Notes under the pieces: generated by a model
Told to the model about the DNA's origin: nothing
Seen by the model: only the letters and a program-made list of their open reading frames with translations
Databases searched by the model: none
In this document: piece by piece, positions 9,533 through 21,296 of the stretch
Numbering within the stretch: the first letter of the stretch is position 1
How the letters are laid out: every line of letters begins with the position of its first letter
Source: Sebastes aleutianus
Lineage: Eukaryota; Chordata; Actinopteri; Perciformes; Sebastidae
Assembly (NCBI GenBank): GCA_916700875.1
Contig: CAKAKS010000031.1
Span: forward strand, 13,589,124-13,653,123
DNA length: 64,000 nt
Direction: 5' to 3'
Translations under genes and position numbers: made by a program

Positions 9533-12431
9533 AGGCTAATCATCTAATCATCTGCGTTAGGTCTATGCTCATTACCGATGCCCCTGACCCAAGCCAGTGT
9601 CTGGCTGCTGTTGCCAGACCACAATGATGAAGGGAAAATGTGTTGGCTGGCTTTGCAAAACGACCTTCCTCATTGTCTTTCCTTTTGCTTTTTCATTATG
9701 TCTTCATTGGTATTTTGCAATTTTTTTTTTTTTTGTGAATGACCAGTGTAATATAACATAGTTCTTCAAATTCAACTTTTCAGCACCGGTTTATGGTGTT
9801 TCATTCTTTTAAATATAATTTCTGTTCTTCCAATGTGTAAATTCCTGGAAATCACATCAGCATTTTAACTCACATTCTCAGTCTGTCCCATTAACTTTCA
9901 TTTCAAGCCAAACAACCTTTTGTGAAATGGCCTCAGTCTCCCACACTCAAGACAGAACAACATTTAGCCCCTTCAGAGCCCTCCCAGTAACCTCTTCCAT
10001 CTCTATCTTCATCTCCCTCCAAATATGACCATCTTTGTCAAACTGTCAGCTACCCTCCCTCTTCCATCTATTCAATGAAGCCTTTCAATTCATTTCACCT
10101 CATATCCCTCCTCCCTTTTTCTCTCCCTCTCTCTCTGCCCTTGCATTCCCATCTGAAACCAAGTCAGACAGTTGTTATCAATCTGCCAGAGGAGAGAACA
10201 CCATCTACATTTTCTCTTCTTTCCCTCTCTCCGTTCTCGCCTCCCTTCTGCTCTCGCTGCATTTACATCTCCTGGTGCAGAGGTGGAAGCATGCGATGAT
10301 GAGAGGAGTGAGTATCTCCTGAGCATCCCTCCGGGCTTTCACTCTCCTCTCTTTGTCCTTCTCACTGGCTTGAGGGTTCATTATTTTTTTTTTACCTCTG
10401 TTTGCTATTCTGTGTTTGTCTCTCTCTTAGCTTTTAAGATGAAACCTTTTCTTTATCGCTTTTGACATTTTGCATTTACTTTCCTCTTCTTGATTTAATA
10501 GCTTTCAGACTTGCCATATTGGTGTCAAAAAAACGCGGTTAATAGAAACCCCTCATCATCAGGCCATTGGAAAGAAAGGCCCCGTATAATCATCACATAT
10601 GACAAAGAATAGTTCTCAAAACTAGTCAATAAGATTTATTTAAATGTCAGAAAGAAATACCCGCTTTGAAGAGTCTGTGGTGTACTTTGTCATTTTGACG
10701 TATCTGATTTATGCACAGCATGGCTCACGATCCTGACAGAAACATAGTGTTACAGGGTAAAATGGAACATACCATGAATATTTCCCAGTAAAATAGCAAC
10801 GGCAGCTTCCTTTCTTGACATTTATATTTTCCCCCTGACTTTCTGAGCATAAGAATATATTCCCGATCCTACTTCTGATCTGTCGAAACGCTGACATTAA
10901 ATGAACTCTCTCAGAGTCGGGGATGGAAGTTCGCTTGGCATATTTCAAGTTTTGCTTTACTCCCATTTTTCCTCGTGGGGGATCAAATACTGGTGGCTCA
11001 TAGTTTATGGAAGCCCACCGTGACATCTCTCATAGTTAAAATATACAGTTATCATGCAGAATCAAACCCCGACGTTCTGTTGCAAGAGCTGACATCAAAA
11101 GCTCACCTCTTCCCGTCGTGTTATTTTCTAATTTTGCCTTTAACAGTAGTATAATTTTAACACAGTTTTGAGCTCAAGATTTGATCGTTTTAATGTCACT
11201 CAGCTGTGAACAAAGGTGTATTTTGGGAATTATAAATAATGAGTAATAGCCTACGGTCGTCTTTCCTGTGCCGGTGTGAAATTAAAGGTTGTTCTCATTA
11301 CATGATTGCCTGGTAAGAAGTTAAAATGTCAGTCCTCAGCGCCGTCTATTCTTGTTTTGTTAGTCCCTACATTCTTGCAACTGGAAATCATTCATCTAAA
11401 GTGTGCACGAGAGCTTTGCCTGCATAGTGTGTATCTTGTGTGAGACTGACATGAGGTGAGTGATCGGGTAAGGCCTTGACCAATTGTTGACCCCCCCTCC
11501 TCGCCGACCTCTTTACAGAGGGTCATTCTGGGCACGATCTGTAGAGCCTCTCGGTTCTGTTTGTGTGAGAAAACCAAGCAACGTTACAAATGAAGGGTTT
11601 ATTTACCCAAACTTCAAAATCTATCTGTGCATAACAAACCACTTTAACTTGAGCATGACCACAGTTAACCACCAGCACAAAGTAATGCAGCTCTTTGGAG
11701 CTATAAATCTATAAACAAGAGGTCCACAGTGTACACTAAACACTGAGAACACTGAGATGGAAACAAAGAAGGAAACATTTACACTTTTAGCCAGAAAATG
11801 ACACAAAACAGGGTGCAGGGGAACATACAATACATAACATAATACCAAAATAACATTAACATTAGTTGTAGATAGTTTCTCAGTTTCATCTAAAATATGA
11901 CTTTGCTCTATATTTTTTTAAAAACATAAATCTTGTTGGATAAAACATTAAATTAGGGATTAAGTTTTCAGCTCCCTTGTGAATCGTGATGAGTTGGTTC
12001 TGACCAATTACCCTGCCTATAGTATATACAGTAGGTAAGCCAATGCCTGAGGTCTATATTTTGCTGGAGGGATGCCACATGAGGACACAAGTAACCAGAC
12101 AAGACAGTAACTGAGGTAGCCGGAAAGATCTCGACTCATAACACACGCTTAATAAAGTCAGTGTGATATGTAAAGCAACGTGTCACTGTTAAAACTTGTC
12201 TATAACTGCTGTGAACGGCATTTAGATGTGAAATGGTTTTGGGGAACACAATCCAGCCTATGAGAGATACTGTATGCAGGCCTAATTAGGCAATCACACG
12301 ACTCTCTCACACACTCCCACACACACACTTAACAAGGTTACACGTAACATGCCATTATTTATACAGTGTGATTAGAGGAAGATTAAGACAGGACCTCTAA
12401 CGCTTACATCCTCACTGTTTGCTGCTTAATA
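9533..12431. other. Unassigned non-coding sequence, 2.9 kb
   Basis: Pyrimidine-rich at 9990-10260 and with a T-run at 9721-9734. A reverse-strand open frame at 10709-11026 (about 105 codons) is not low-complexity but has no recognised domain, so I do not call it a gene. A short CA-rich patch lies at 12308-12328. No repeat boundaries were found. Confidence 0.45.
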
Positions 12432-12985
12432 TAGGGATGTCACAATACCACAAATTCAGTAGTCAATACCAATGCCAGTGAATTTCCACGATTCTCGATA
12501 CCAATTCAATACTATGGTCAAAAACAAAGCAATAAATCCCATGTACTTCAACATACACTCCTTTATTCTACTATATTACATCCTGTTATTTTTGTTAGTA
12601 ATTTAAAAAGGGTCATAATTCCCTCTCTATTATTTATTTTATATTGCTGTGAAAACATCTCCCTCAGACAACTCTATTTATTCAAGTTTCTCTGCAAAAA
12701 AAACAACATTTTACAAGATTACATTTGAAAACATCATGACAGCATAAGAATTTACCTTTGCCCAATACTAACTTTTACTGAGTAGAGCCTGAACGCATCA
12801 TAATGGCAATCCTGTTAACGTCAGCTTTTAGCTCCGTGCAGGACAAAGCTGCTTAGGGGTTGCGTCCCAAACACATTTTTTCTATTGTCGACGGGATGCT
12901 GTTAGTCTCGAGCTCTGATGGTACCTACGGTACCAACGGTATTGTCGAAGAATGAGTACCGAGTACCGCCGATTGTTCTTGAATC
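12432..12985 (+). mobile_element. hAT-like element, family C copy 1
   Basis: Starts TAGGGATGTCACAATACC. The interior aligns with the reverse complement of 24871-25393: shared blocks are CATGTACTTCAACATAC, AACATTTTACAAGATTACAT and TTTTACTGAGTAGAGCC. The right end is degraded: GATTGTTCTTGAATCACA at 12972-12989 corresponds to TATTGGTTCTTGTGACATA in the other copy. No clean target duplication. Confidence 0.75.
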
Positions 12986-13378
12986 ACAAAACACAAACAG
13001 TCTTGCCGGTTATGTGTAATCAATATCAAACTATGTGCATATTGTTATTTTTTAGATCATGATATTTCTGTCTCTCCTCCTGAATAACTTTGCTATACCA
13101 GTTGCCAGTGGAAAATGTGTGCATATATATGAAAATATTGCCTTCAAATTTTCACTTTCATGTGGCCGTGAACATAAAATCAACACATTATATATGCACT
13201 TTATGGTGCATTTGGCCTACCTAAGAAACTAAGTAGTGCCACTTTTAAAAGCTGTATACAAGCTGCTTTGCTGGCTGCATAACAAACACATATGCACTCA
13301 CACGTCTTTCTCTTGTATCTATTAATTTCTCTGCTCGTGGCAGATAGGATGGTATATAGCTGAGGACACTTCTCATTC

Positions 13379-13379
<1 letters not shown>
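12986..13379. other. Unassigned non-coding sequence
   Basis: AT-rich mixed sequence. No gene or repeat assigned. Confidence 0.4.

Positions 13380-13428
<49 letters not shown>
13380..13428 (+). repeat. Poly(C) tract, 49 uninterrupted cytosines
   Basis: A single homopolymer run of 49 C, preceded by TCTCATTCA and followed by ACCTCCCC. Such a run could fold as an i-motif, and the complementary G49 as stacked quadruplexes. Long C/G homopolymers are much rarer than A/T ones in vertebrate DNA and are error-prone in sequencing, so the true length is uncertain. Confidence 0.95.
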
Positions 13429-13780
13429 ACCTCCCCTCTTTATGGTGTGGGCTGTACTAAACCATCTCTGTCTATTGTCCTTTTGTCCTCTCTGTTTCCA
13501 TTACATTACAGTATGACAGAGACCCCCACCCATTACATTAGGATAGGCAGAGAGAACAGGATCCAAGATAAAGCATCTGCTGCAGTGATGTCAGATGACA
13601 GTTATGAAGCAGATTATGAGGCTTATAGTCTGAACTCTCTGCCTCCAGTTTGCTCTCTTAGCCTCTGACATCCTAACTGCGCAATCCTCATGTGTTTTTT
13701 TTATTCTCAGTTACGTTTGCTTTTTTTTCCCCACCATTATTTTATTTTATATTTGTTGTCACTATTTTCTTTTGACATAG
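13429..13780. other. Unassigned non-coding sequence
   Basis: Mixed sequence with T-runs at 13695-13703 and 13722-13730. No gene supported. Confidence 0.4.
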
Positions 13781-14180
13781 AATAAAAAAGTGAGAAAGAC
13801 TGCTTATGGTGGGCGGGTGGGGAGACGGATGGGTCCAACAAACACACAACTTTTAATCAGGTGTTTTGTTTTATATGTTACATTAGTGACTTTGCCAAAT
13901 GTTTTTTAGTGAGTTTTGTGACCTGTTTTCCGTACGTTGTTCCGTACGTATTGTACTTAGTTTACGTAGTTATTTTAAGCCCAACCATGATATTTTTCCT
14001 AAACCTAAGTGAGTGGATTTGTTGCCTAAACCTTACTGCAGACATTACCTTAGTTTTGTTGTGTGGCGTACAGAGGACATGCGAAAAAGCCTAAAGTGCG
14101 TCCTCATGACACGCGGAATATCTGTGTAATGTTGTGCTATTTATACGCCTTCCCATAAGACCGGGTTGGGACAATGAGTG
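13781..14180 (+). mobile_element. Family D repeat, 5'-truncated copy
   Basis: Aligns with 30785-31497 in order: GAGAAAGACTGCTTATGGTGG, GATGGGTCCAACAAACAC, GTTATTTTAAGCCCAACC, TTGCCTAAACC, and the end ATACGCCTTCCCATAAGACC. The first ~170 bp of the complete copy is missing or unrecognisable. No coding capacity. Confidence 0.8.
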
Positions 14181-15892
14181 ATGAAATATTGCATAATTAC
14201 CATAGAAACCAAACTTGCAGAAACCACAAAACCAGACAGTAAACCGGATACAGATCCCAGCGTTTCTCTAGAGAGGAGCCTTGCAGACTTCGTTGATAGA
14301 CTGTGATACCCCCTGGCGTCCAATATCAACCGTAGCATATGTTATAACATAGAGAGAGATTTGCAGTGTATTGGGATCTCCATCACGTAAATAAAAAGCC
14401 TGCAAAAAAGCTATCTTGTTGGTTTCTTATTATGTGTTATTACATACAATATAGCCTAGATAATATTTAAATTCCTACATTTATTTTTTGCCGCGGCCAC
14501 TAGGGGGTTTAATGAGCCCCCTGAACCAACTCAAACTGCGCTTGTGGGTTTACGTTGTTTCCATCTCACCTTTCACTGCTCCCTCTTATCATGTTGATTT
14601 AGTCCTCATTGATCTCTTTTAGATTCCAGCATCATTACCATGCCATAATATTCTCTTTTATGTTTATTACAGCCAAAAATGAGACATTCAAACAAAACTG
14701 CACTCGCCTCTGTTGGATTCATGCTGTGCTGTCATGCATGTGATTAATTAATTCTATTGGAATTGCTCACTTGGCTGGTAAACAAATCCTGCCACTAAAC
14801 TGACAGGTGGACCTGTTGTCTGTGGCTTTAGCCCCTCACTATGCCCTTTAGTTAAATTCTCTGTCTCTCCGTGCTCTTTCTGCCTTCATCTTCTTAACCT
14901 GATCCCCTCGCTTGCTAATAATAGCCTTGGCTTTAACCGAACAGGCAGGGAAACAGAGCAGTAGGGGAGTATTTGGGGTGGACTGTTGGCTGGATTCTCA
15001 TTGGATTTTGTTCAATGTGCAGTTCAGTGGCTCCTACGACTTCTTTTTAGCCCATTGATTTATAGTAGTAACTCTGCTAGGTGCAACCTTTTAATTTTCT
15101 GGGGTTATTTTTAGTTTGTTTGTTCAAGGTGATGTTTTTATCCGCCAAAGTTTGCTCTTCCTTTGGCTGCCCTAGATTTCAGAAGTAAAAGCTGAATGTG
15201 TGAATGCTTGAGAAAAGAGCAGGTATATTTCTGTGCGGAAACATTTCTTGTCAGACCAAATCAAGGTGTATGAAGCCTTGTGAGACCTGTGTTATAGCGC
15301 GTTTTTGTCCCTCAGATGGAAGAAATAAATAAGAGATGTTGCAAGACAGGTTATAGGGAAGTGATGATACAATTTGACCTTACTCCTAAAAGCTTGTTAC
15401 GTGCTGAAGTGACAAGATTAACAGAAACAGACAAATGAATAAATGCTATCCCAGCTTTCGGCTGGCGGCTGCAGTGAATCCCCCCATTTCGCTGTAATTC
15501 TTTATCCCTGCAAACAAATCACAGTACTGTGAAGACATCTGTTTGTAAAGTGCATTATGTGTGGCTATTAGGCATGGCAAACTGCCACGTCTGTCACTTG
15601 CTGAGCAAGCTTGATAACAAAACCAGTAGGATATAGTCTTTTGAAAAAAATAATCATTTAATTAGCATTTAGTGTCAGTACATGTGCTTATAGTGTAGAG
15701 TGGATACAAAAGTAATCCAGTGTTTGACGCAAGACACATTAACGGTTTTATTTTGCTTTTCAAATTAAAGGTCCTCCAGGTTGTCTGGTTTAGCATTAGT
15801 TGGTGCAGGATTAAAACGGTAGCATGGCGTGGCTTAACGCAACATTTTAAATGATTTCACAACATTTTGAGTCATTTTCCCGGCCTCCGGAG
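14181..15892. other. Unassigned non-coding sequence, 1.7 kb
   Basis: No gene or clear repeat. Composition is mixed, with a few pyrimidine-rich patches (14865-14905). Confidence 0.4.
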
Positions 15893-16777
15893 TAGGCTTG
15901 GGAGGATTCATACCTTCATACCTTCCTGACATTTTGCCGGGGTAAACGGTATATTACGGTATACGATGATAAAAAGCCCATTTGTCCGACAGTCCGTTAC
16001 CAAGAAAGCAAACTTCCATTGTTCCAAGGCCCCGAAAATACACAGGGCGCACTCCTTCTCATACAGCCGGGAAAAATCCTGCGAGAAGTGATGAGGAACG
16101 ACGAGGGAGGACCGTGCCTCTTAAATGGAGGGGAAAACATTTGCCGGCAGGATGAGGCGTCGCCTTAAATAAAGCATGGATCTGTCCGAGGTTTATTGTG
16201 TCATAATTGTTGACGAGATAATGATGCCAAAGAGAAACTGATACCAGCAATCACTGGCTGACTGCTCTGCTATATGATATTCGCTCACTCAGTTGTAATA
16301 GCATAAATGTACTACTACTTGGCGCACCACAGGCATACCCAGGCGTGGTAATGGTGCGGACCAAGCACATGGCTAATTATTATACAGAAAGACGGTGATC
16401 AGTTGGAACAAAGGATTTCATTGGTCAAACATATATTCCCGCAGGCGGAAATCTGCTGAAGTCAAGGTCTGTCCGAATATTTTTTTCCCTGCCCGAATGT
16501 TCCAAAGGGGTGTGTAAGCACTCATAAGAACCCACAATATCAGTTTTTACAAATCCATGCTTGGACTGAAACAGCTTTATACCCCAAACAGTCAGTCGCC
16601 ATTTTTGTGAGCTCGGCTGCCTGCTTCACCGTAGAGACCGACCTCCGGTGGCATGTGCTGTGCACTAAAATACATCACGCCAATACAGCATCATAGAAAG
16701 CGGAGCGTCTGTATTCATGACGGTATTGAAAGTAATGGTGTCGGTACCCTGGTATACTGCAATACCGTCCAAACCGA
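15893..16777 (+). mobile_element. Long non-autonomous hAT-like element
   Basis: Left end TAGGCTTGGGAGGATTCATA and right end ATACCGTCCAAACCGA are imperfect inverted repeats. Subterminal GGTAT/ATACC motifs also recur inversely (CGGTATATTACGGTATAC on the left, GGTACCCTGGTATAC on the right). Flanking octamers ctccggag (15885-15892) and ctctgaag (16778-16785) match at 6 of 8. At 885 bp it is the longest single hAT-like copy here. No transposase frame of useful length. Confidence 0.75.
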
Positions 16778-16900
16778 CTCTGAAGGAATGTGGATATACT
16801 GCAGAACATGTACTGGGCATCAACAGAACCAAAAGTTAGCATTTTACCAACGTCTTGCTCATGCAATGAATTTGTAATCGTGACTGTCAGCCCATTATTC

Positions 16901-16925
16901 TGTCTTGTCTTGTCTTGTCTTGTCT
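16901..16925 (+). repeat. (TGTCT)5 pentanucleotide microsatellite
   Basis: Five exact TGTCT units. Confidence 0.95.
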
Positions 16926-17126
16926 GATAAGTGGGGAGTTTGGATATCTGCGGCTACATATTTGGGGTGATCTGCTGTTATGGGGGTGTTGAAAAGACAC
17001 ATGCTGAGTGTGTAATTACCTCCGAGAGTCTTCTCTCACTGTTTCGCATTCACATCTCATCTAATTTAATCCCTCTCTCTGTAGTAGCGACTGTATATTT
17101 AGCTCCCTGCTCTTATTCACTTTTGC

Positions 17127-17127
<1 letters not shown>

Positions 17128-17158
<31 letters not shown>

Positions 17159-17161
17159 TCA
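17128..17161 (+). repeat. (CTTT)n microsatellite
   Basis: About eight CTTT units, uninterrupted. Confidence 0.95.
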
Positions 17162-18296
17162 CATAAATAATTTTGGCCCAGCTTGCTAATACTTTCGAGC
17201 TCCCTATCTGGAACCGCACAGAGGCCCTGTGGGATTTGCTTTTGCCGATTTGCTCGGTTTTTGTTTTGGGCTATTATCATTATTTTTTTGCTCTTTTTTG
17301 TTCAGCGTCGTTGTTATTTGTGTGTTCTTAACTGGCGTGAAATCCCGTCGTGTCATCTGGAGAGTTGAGGAACTGCTGAATCGGAAAAGTACAGCTGGTG
17401 TCAAGGTCTGGGAGAAGGAGAAAATGAGAGAAATGTGTGTGTGTGTGTGTGTGGAGAGGCACAGAAGAGAGTAAGGCGAAGAGACAAAAAAGAGCAAGGG
17501 TAGACTGAGACAAGGAGAGAGGCAGATATAGGAGGAACAAACAAGAAGAGGGAGAGCGGGAGCGTCTAAAAGGTGATGTTTCACATGATGGCACGTCCTG
17601 CAATGTTTCTGCACGGCAGCATCGGCAAATCTCTCCCACCTTCAGCATTTCATTCTCTCTCTGTCTCTCTCCTCCAGCCAAGCAGGCAGGGTTTTCTGGA
17701 AATAAATAAATAGCCTTTCAGCCACTGATGCCTCTAGAGAAAGTGAAACGGGCTGCCTCGACTCTACATGAAAACAAAAAGACGAAAACAAAGCAAAAAT
17801 ATCTAACTGTGATACTGAAGTCAGATTTTATCTGTGGTAGAAACTGTAAGAAGACACAAAGTCTGAAAACTCTTTTTACTGAGCTGAAACCCCCATAGGA
17901 TGAAGCAAGGAGGCATATCCGTACTGAACAACTTTTCTATAGCCTCTGCAGTTCATGCAAGTGAATCCTGGCCAAAGACTGCTGTGATTATAACAGGATT
18001 TACACGATAAGGCCGTTTTTTGCTCTCATCTATATTAAGGAAAACTATTTATACGTGATCTGGCTTTTTAATGCTCTCGCTGTAGTTAATGCATCAGGCT
18101 GAGTTGTCTGCTGGTGCACTGATCATCACTTTTAAGCCCAGATTACATAATCGTTATCTTGTTGGCACTCGACCGAAACCTTTAGAGGGCCAGCGGACCA
18201 TTTTCTCTCCCAAATAAATTCAGTAAATTTCATTCAATCACAAATAATTAAATGATGAAAACTTGTCTTTATTTCCACATAAAATATAACAGTCAG
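17162..18296. other. Unassigned sequence with TG repeat and purine tract
   Basis: (TG)n lies at 17434-17452, followed by purine-rich sequence to 17565 (GAGAGGCACAGAAGAG type). The reverse-strand Ser/Leu-rich frames over 17204-17681 reflect that bias. No gene supported. Confidence 0.45.
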
Positions 18297-18871
18297 ATAA
18301 AGGTGCTCTATATGATACCCAGAGCATTAATATAGCAGCATACAACTATTTTGCTATGTAAAGATATAGAGGAGAAATGTCTACCTGAGCAGAGAATGAA
18401 GTCACTCCATCTGTGTGTGTTGAAAGCAAAACAAAATATTTATTTAATTTGGCTTATAATTATTGAAATACTATTTTTTATTATTATGTATCTTAATTAG
18501 TATTATTAATATTTCTTATTTGTTTTTTATTATATATATATATATATATTTTCTTTTTACCAATTCTCAAATTTGTACTTTTCTTGATAGTCTCTGTTTT
18601 TTATTTCACTAATATATTTTAGTATCTACTGTCCTCTTATCGTCTTATTTTATTGCCTTTGTTTGTTGCATTTTTATTTTCTTTTATAAAGCACTTTGAG
18701 CTACATCTGTTGTATGAAAATGCTCTATAAATAAAGTTGTTCTTATTATTTGTTGTTGACATAGCCAGGCTGTTACTACCGTTACCTCCGAGCTGCCGGC
18801 TCACCATCGCCATGTTGAGAGCCGTCTGGAGGCAATAGAAATGCTCCCAATCCCGTATTTAGCCCCTTTAA
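18297..18871 (+). mobile_element. Family E element with retroposon insertion
   Basis: Starts ATAAAGGTGCTCTATATGAT and ends ATTTAGCCCCTTTAA, an inverted TTAAAGG/CCTTTAA pair. The left part (18297-18423) has GAGCAGAGAATGAAGTCACTC, and the right part (18757-18871) has GTTGACATAGCC and GCCATGTTGAGAGCC. Both match the uninterrupted copy at 48977-49395. The middle (about 18424-18756) is foreign. Confidence 0.75.
18424..18756 (+). mobile_element. 5'-truncated retroposon (LINE-like tail) in family E
   Basis: AT-rich insert ending with AAAGCACTTTGAGCTACATC, then TGTATGAAAATGCTCTATAA, then ATAAAGTTGTTCTTATTATT. This resembles the 3' tail of retroposons that is frequent in fish genomes, with an AATAAA-type signal just before the end. 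Compared with 48977-49395 about 22 bp of the host element is missing at the insertion point, so a clean target duplication is not seen. (TA)n at 18530-18549 is internal. Confidence 0.55.
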
Positions 18872-19900
18872 GAAGATGTAATTTTGTCGCCACTTAATCT
18901 TGTACTACTACTTAACAACTGCTTAGATCTCAGTGGCTGCAGAAGTATGTTGACTCTCTGGTGTTGATCACCCCACAGATGTATTACTGTCACTTTGAGG
19001 TAATGCTGTGTAGATCATTAGGGATTTCTGTTTGACTGCACATTGACTGCACTGGTTCCTTACAGTCTGAATATTTTGAGCTATAGGCAAGTGAAACCTC
19101 TGTGTACTTAGTTTGCACTCTCATGCTTGTTCTCCTGGTGCATTTTAAGTCATTGTAAAAGTTGACTCAATTACTCTCAACATCTCACTTTGGTCTTAAA
19201 CAATCCAATTTCAGAGGCCAATATATTTTATTCAGTTGTACCTATTCTTAATTCTTTAGTTTTGGAGTTTCTTTGCAGTTTTTATGTGCGACACTAGACC
19301 ACTTCATCAGGAGCGTGACGCCGCTGTGGTAACAGCCGTTTTACAGCACAGCAGATTTCGGCCGACGTGCGTGGCACGCTAAGTTACCATGAAGTAGAGC
19401 TAGTGTGGTTTTGTGCATGCTTTCGTATGAGTGTGTGTGTTGTAGACAGTGTGAGAAGCGTGTAATAGGCTCACCTGTCCCTGGCTGCAGACTGATGGGC
19501 AGGTGGGGAGAAGTGAAACCAGATGGAAAGAAGAAGCGAGGGAGGAAGGGGAGGAACGAATGCACAGAGTAGATAAGGCTGCCCTAGACTGCCCATGGGG
19601 TGCATGATATGTTTAGATTTTGACTTTGCTGATTAAATAGGCACCATTCTAGAGTGAAAAATATGGGTGGGATAGTGAGATAGCAGAAGGGAGAAAATAA
19701 TTGAAGAAATATTGCTGGAAGGATGGATAGCCTGGAGAAGCAGGAATTGGGAGAAAATCTCTTTGCAGTATTTCCATTAGGCTGTTCTTGGAGGTCAACC
19801 AAATCTATTGAAAAAAACAGATTTATTCAAGTTTTTCCAAGATTTTTAGCAGGATATTATCCCTTTTAAAAAACACTAATTCAAATCTCTTTGCTAAAAT
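18872..19900. other. Unassigned non-coding sequence
   Basis: No gene or clear repeat. Mixed composition. Confidence 0.4.
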
Positions 19901-20426
19901 AAAGAGGACCTATAATGCTTATGTTCAGGTTCATGCTTGTATTTGGGGTTTCTACTAGGACATGTTTACATGCTTTAATGTTCAAAAAGTGCTTTACTTT
20001 TCTCATACCGGCTGTGCTGCTGCACCTCTTTTCACCCTCTGTATGAAACGCACTGTTTGAGCTCCTGTCCCGCCCCTCCCAAAAAGCCAAGTCTGCTCTG
20101 ATTGGTCAGCTGGCCCACTGTTGTGATTGGTCAGCCAAACAAAACTCTTCGGACTCTGCTCTAACTAGCTTTGTTTGGGGGCATGCCAGACTAGCTGCTA
20201 GGCAGGTATTATGCAAATGTGTTACTTAGTGACATCACCAAGTTACTGAAAAAAAGGTGGGACTTCAACCAAGGCATTTCAGGCAGTTCAGGAGCAGTGT
20301 TTCTGTGGGGAAGAGGAACTCCCTTTGGCGTGGACTTTGTAACTTTGCAGACCTTTTACATGCACAAAAAACTATAAAACACACTAATGAAAGGGAAAGA
20401 TCACAAAAACATAATAGGTCCTCTTT
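19901..20426 (+). mobile_element. Family G non-autonomous element, copy 1
   Basis: Ends AAAGAGGACCTATAATG and CATAATAGGTCCTCTTT are inverted repeats with one mismatch in 17. The interior holds two close copies of TGATTGGTCAGC (20100-20135). It aligns with the reverse complement of 49627-50040 over TGTATTTGGGGTTTCTAC and TTTACATGCTTTAATGTTC. No open frame. The target duplication could not be fixed. Confidence 0.85.
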
Positions 20427-20532
20427 AAGTTTATTACTGAATGATTTTTCCACTATGTTGAAAAGAAGGGAAGGACATGACAAACGCTATTCTCAATATC
20501 AGCGTAGATGAGCTTTCTTTAGGGGCTGGACT

Positions 20533-21083
20533 ATAGACTTTACATAAAAAGTTGACGTAGTCACCGTGATATCACCCATTGGTTTTATAGACTACAGTTT
20601 TGAAGCCTCGTGTTCTGCATTTTTGCTGTCGCCATCTTGGTTTTTTGCAACCAGAAGTGACACGAGAGTTCAACCGAACGCTGAAAACATTTTTAGGTGA
20701 CCAAAGTGTTACAATTATATTACATGAACTGAAAACACACTGTGAAAGGGTTAACGTTTTAAGACGAAAACGCCGACAACTCCCAGACCGGGCAACGCCG
20801 TAGTAGCTACCTTGTGTCAATCACTAGCCACGCCCTAAAGCATACACTGTTTTATCGTTAATTTTTTAAACTATAGCAATTGAGACCATAAACTCATGTT
20901 TACAATGTTTACTGAGGTAATAAATCAAGCGAGAAGTAGGCTCATTTTCTCATAGACTTCTATACAATCTGACTTATTTTTGCAACCGGAGGAGTTGCCC
21001 CCTGCTGGCTGTGAGAAAGAATGAAAATTTAAGGCACTTCCGCATTGGCTTCACTTTTCAGACCCGGAGGTTGCCGCTTGGTC
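20533..21083 (+). mobile_element. Family F interspersed repeat, forward copy
   Basis: Begins TATAGACTTTACATAAAAAG, passes GTCGCCATCTTGG, CAACCAGAAGTGACACGAGA, ACTGAAAACACACTGTGAAA and GCCACGCCCTAAAGCAT, and ends with CCCCTGCTGGCTGTGAG and GCATTGGCTTCACTTTTCAG. It is collinear with 59923-60503. Short frames in it are not genes. Confidence 0.85.
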
Positions 21084-21255
21084 GTGACCAGTGTGGCAGA
21101 CGTCTAAAAAAACATAGGAATAATCATTTGGCAAAACTAAATCCCCCCGTTCTTTGACCGACTGCTAGTACTGAATGTTATATTCAAAACTCAGATCCTT
21201 CACTGCACATTCTCTGTGGATGTAGTGACTAACTCTGGGTTGTTTTGTTTGACAG

Positions 21256-21296
21256 GGTGAAGAGGAGGATCGTGCTGACGTTTTGTCCTGTCCAAG
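21256..21296 (+). other. Candidate 41-nt internal exon (gene unknown)
   Basis: A branch-point-like TGACTAAC (21226-21233 region), a T/G-rich tract and TTTGACAG precede 21256. The segment ends CCAAG followed by GTAAGC, a near-ideal donor. In one phase it reads GEEEDRADVLSCP with no stop, and in another VKRRIVLTFCPVQ. Its 41-nt length would shift frame if skipped, unlike a typical cassette microexon. No adjacent exons were found and the protein is not recognised. Chance occurrence in 64 kb is possible, so confidence is low. Confidence 0.25.

Noticed and set aside
10709..11026. Minus-strand frame of 105 codons with mixed composition
   Set aside because: No recognisable motif, no splice context and no second copy in the window; retained only as a note.
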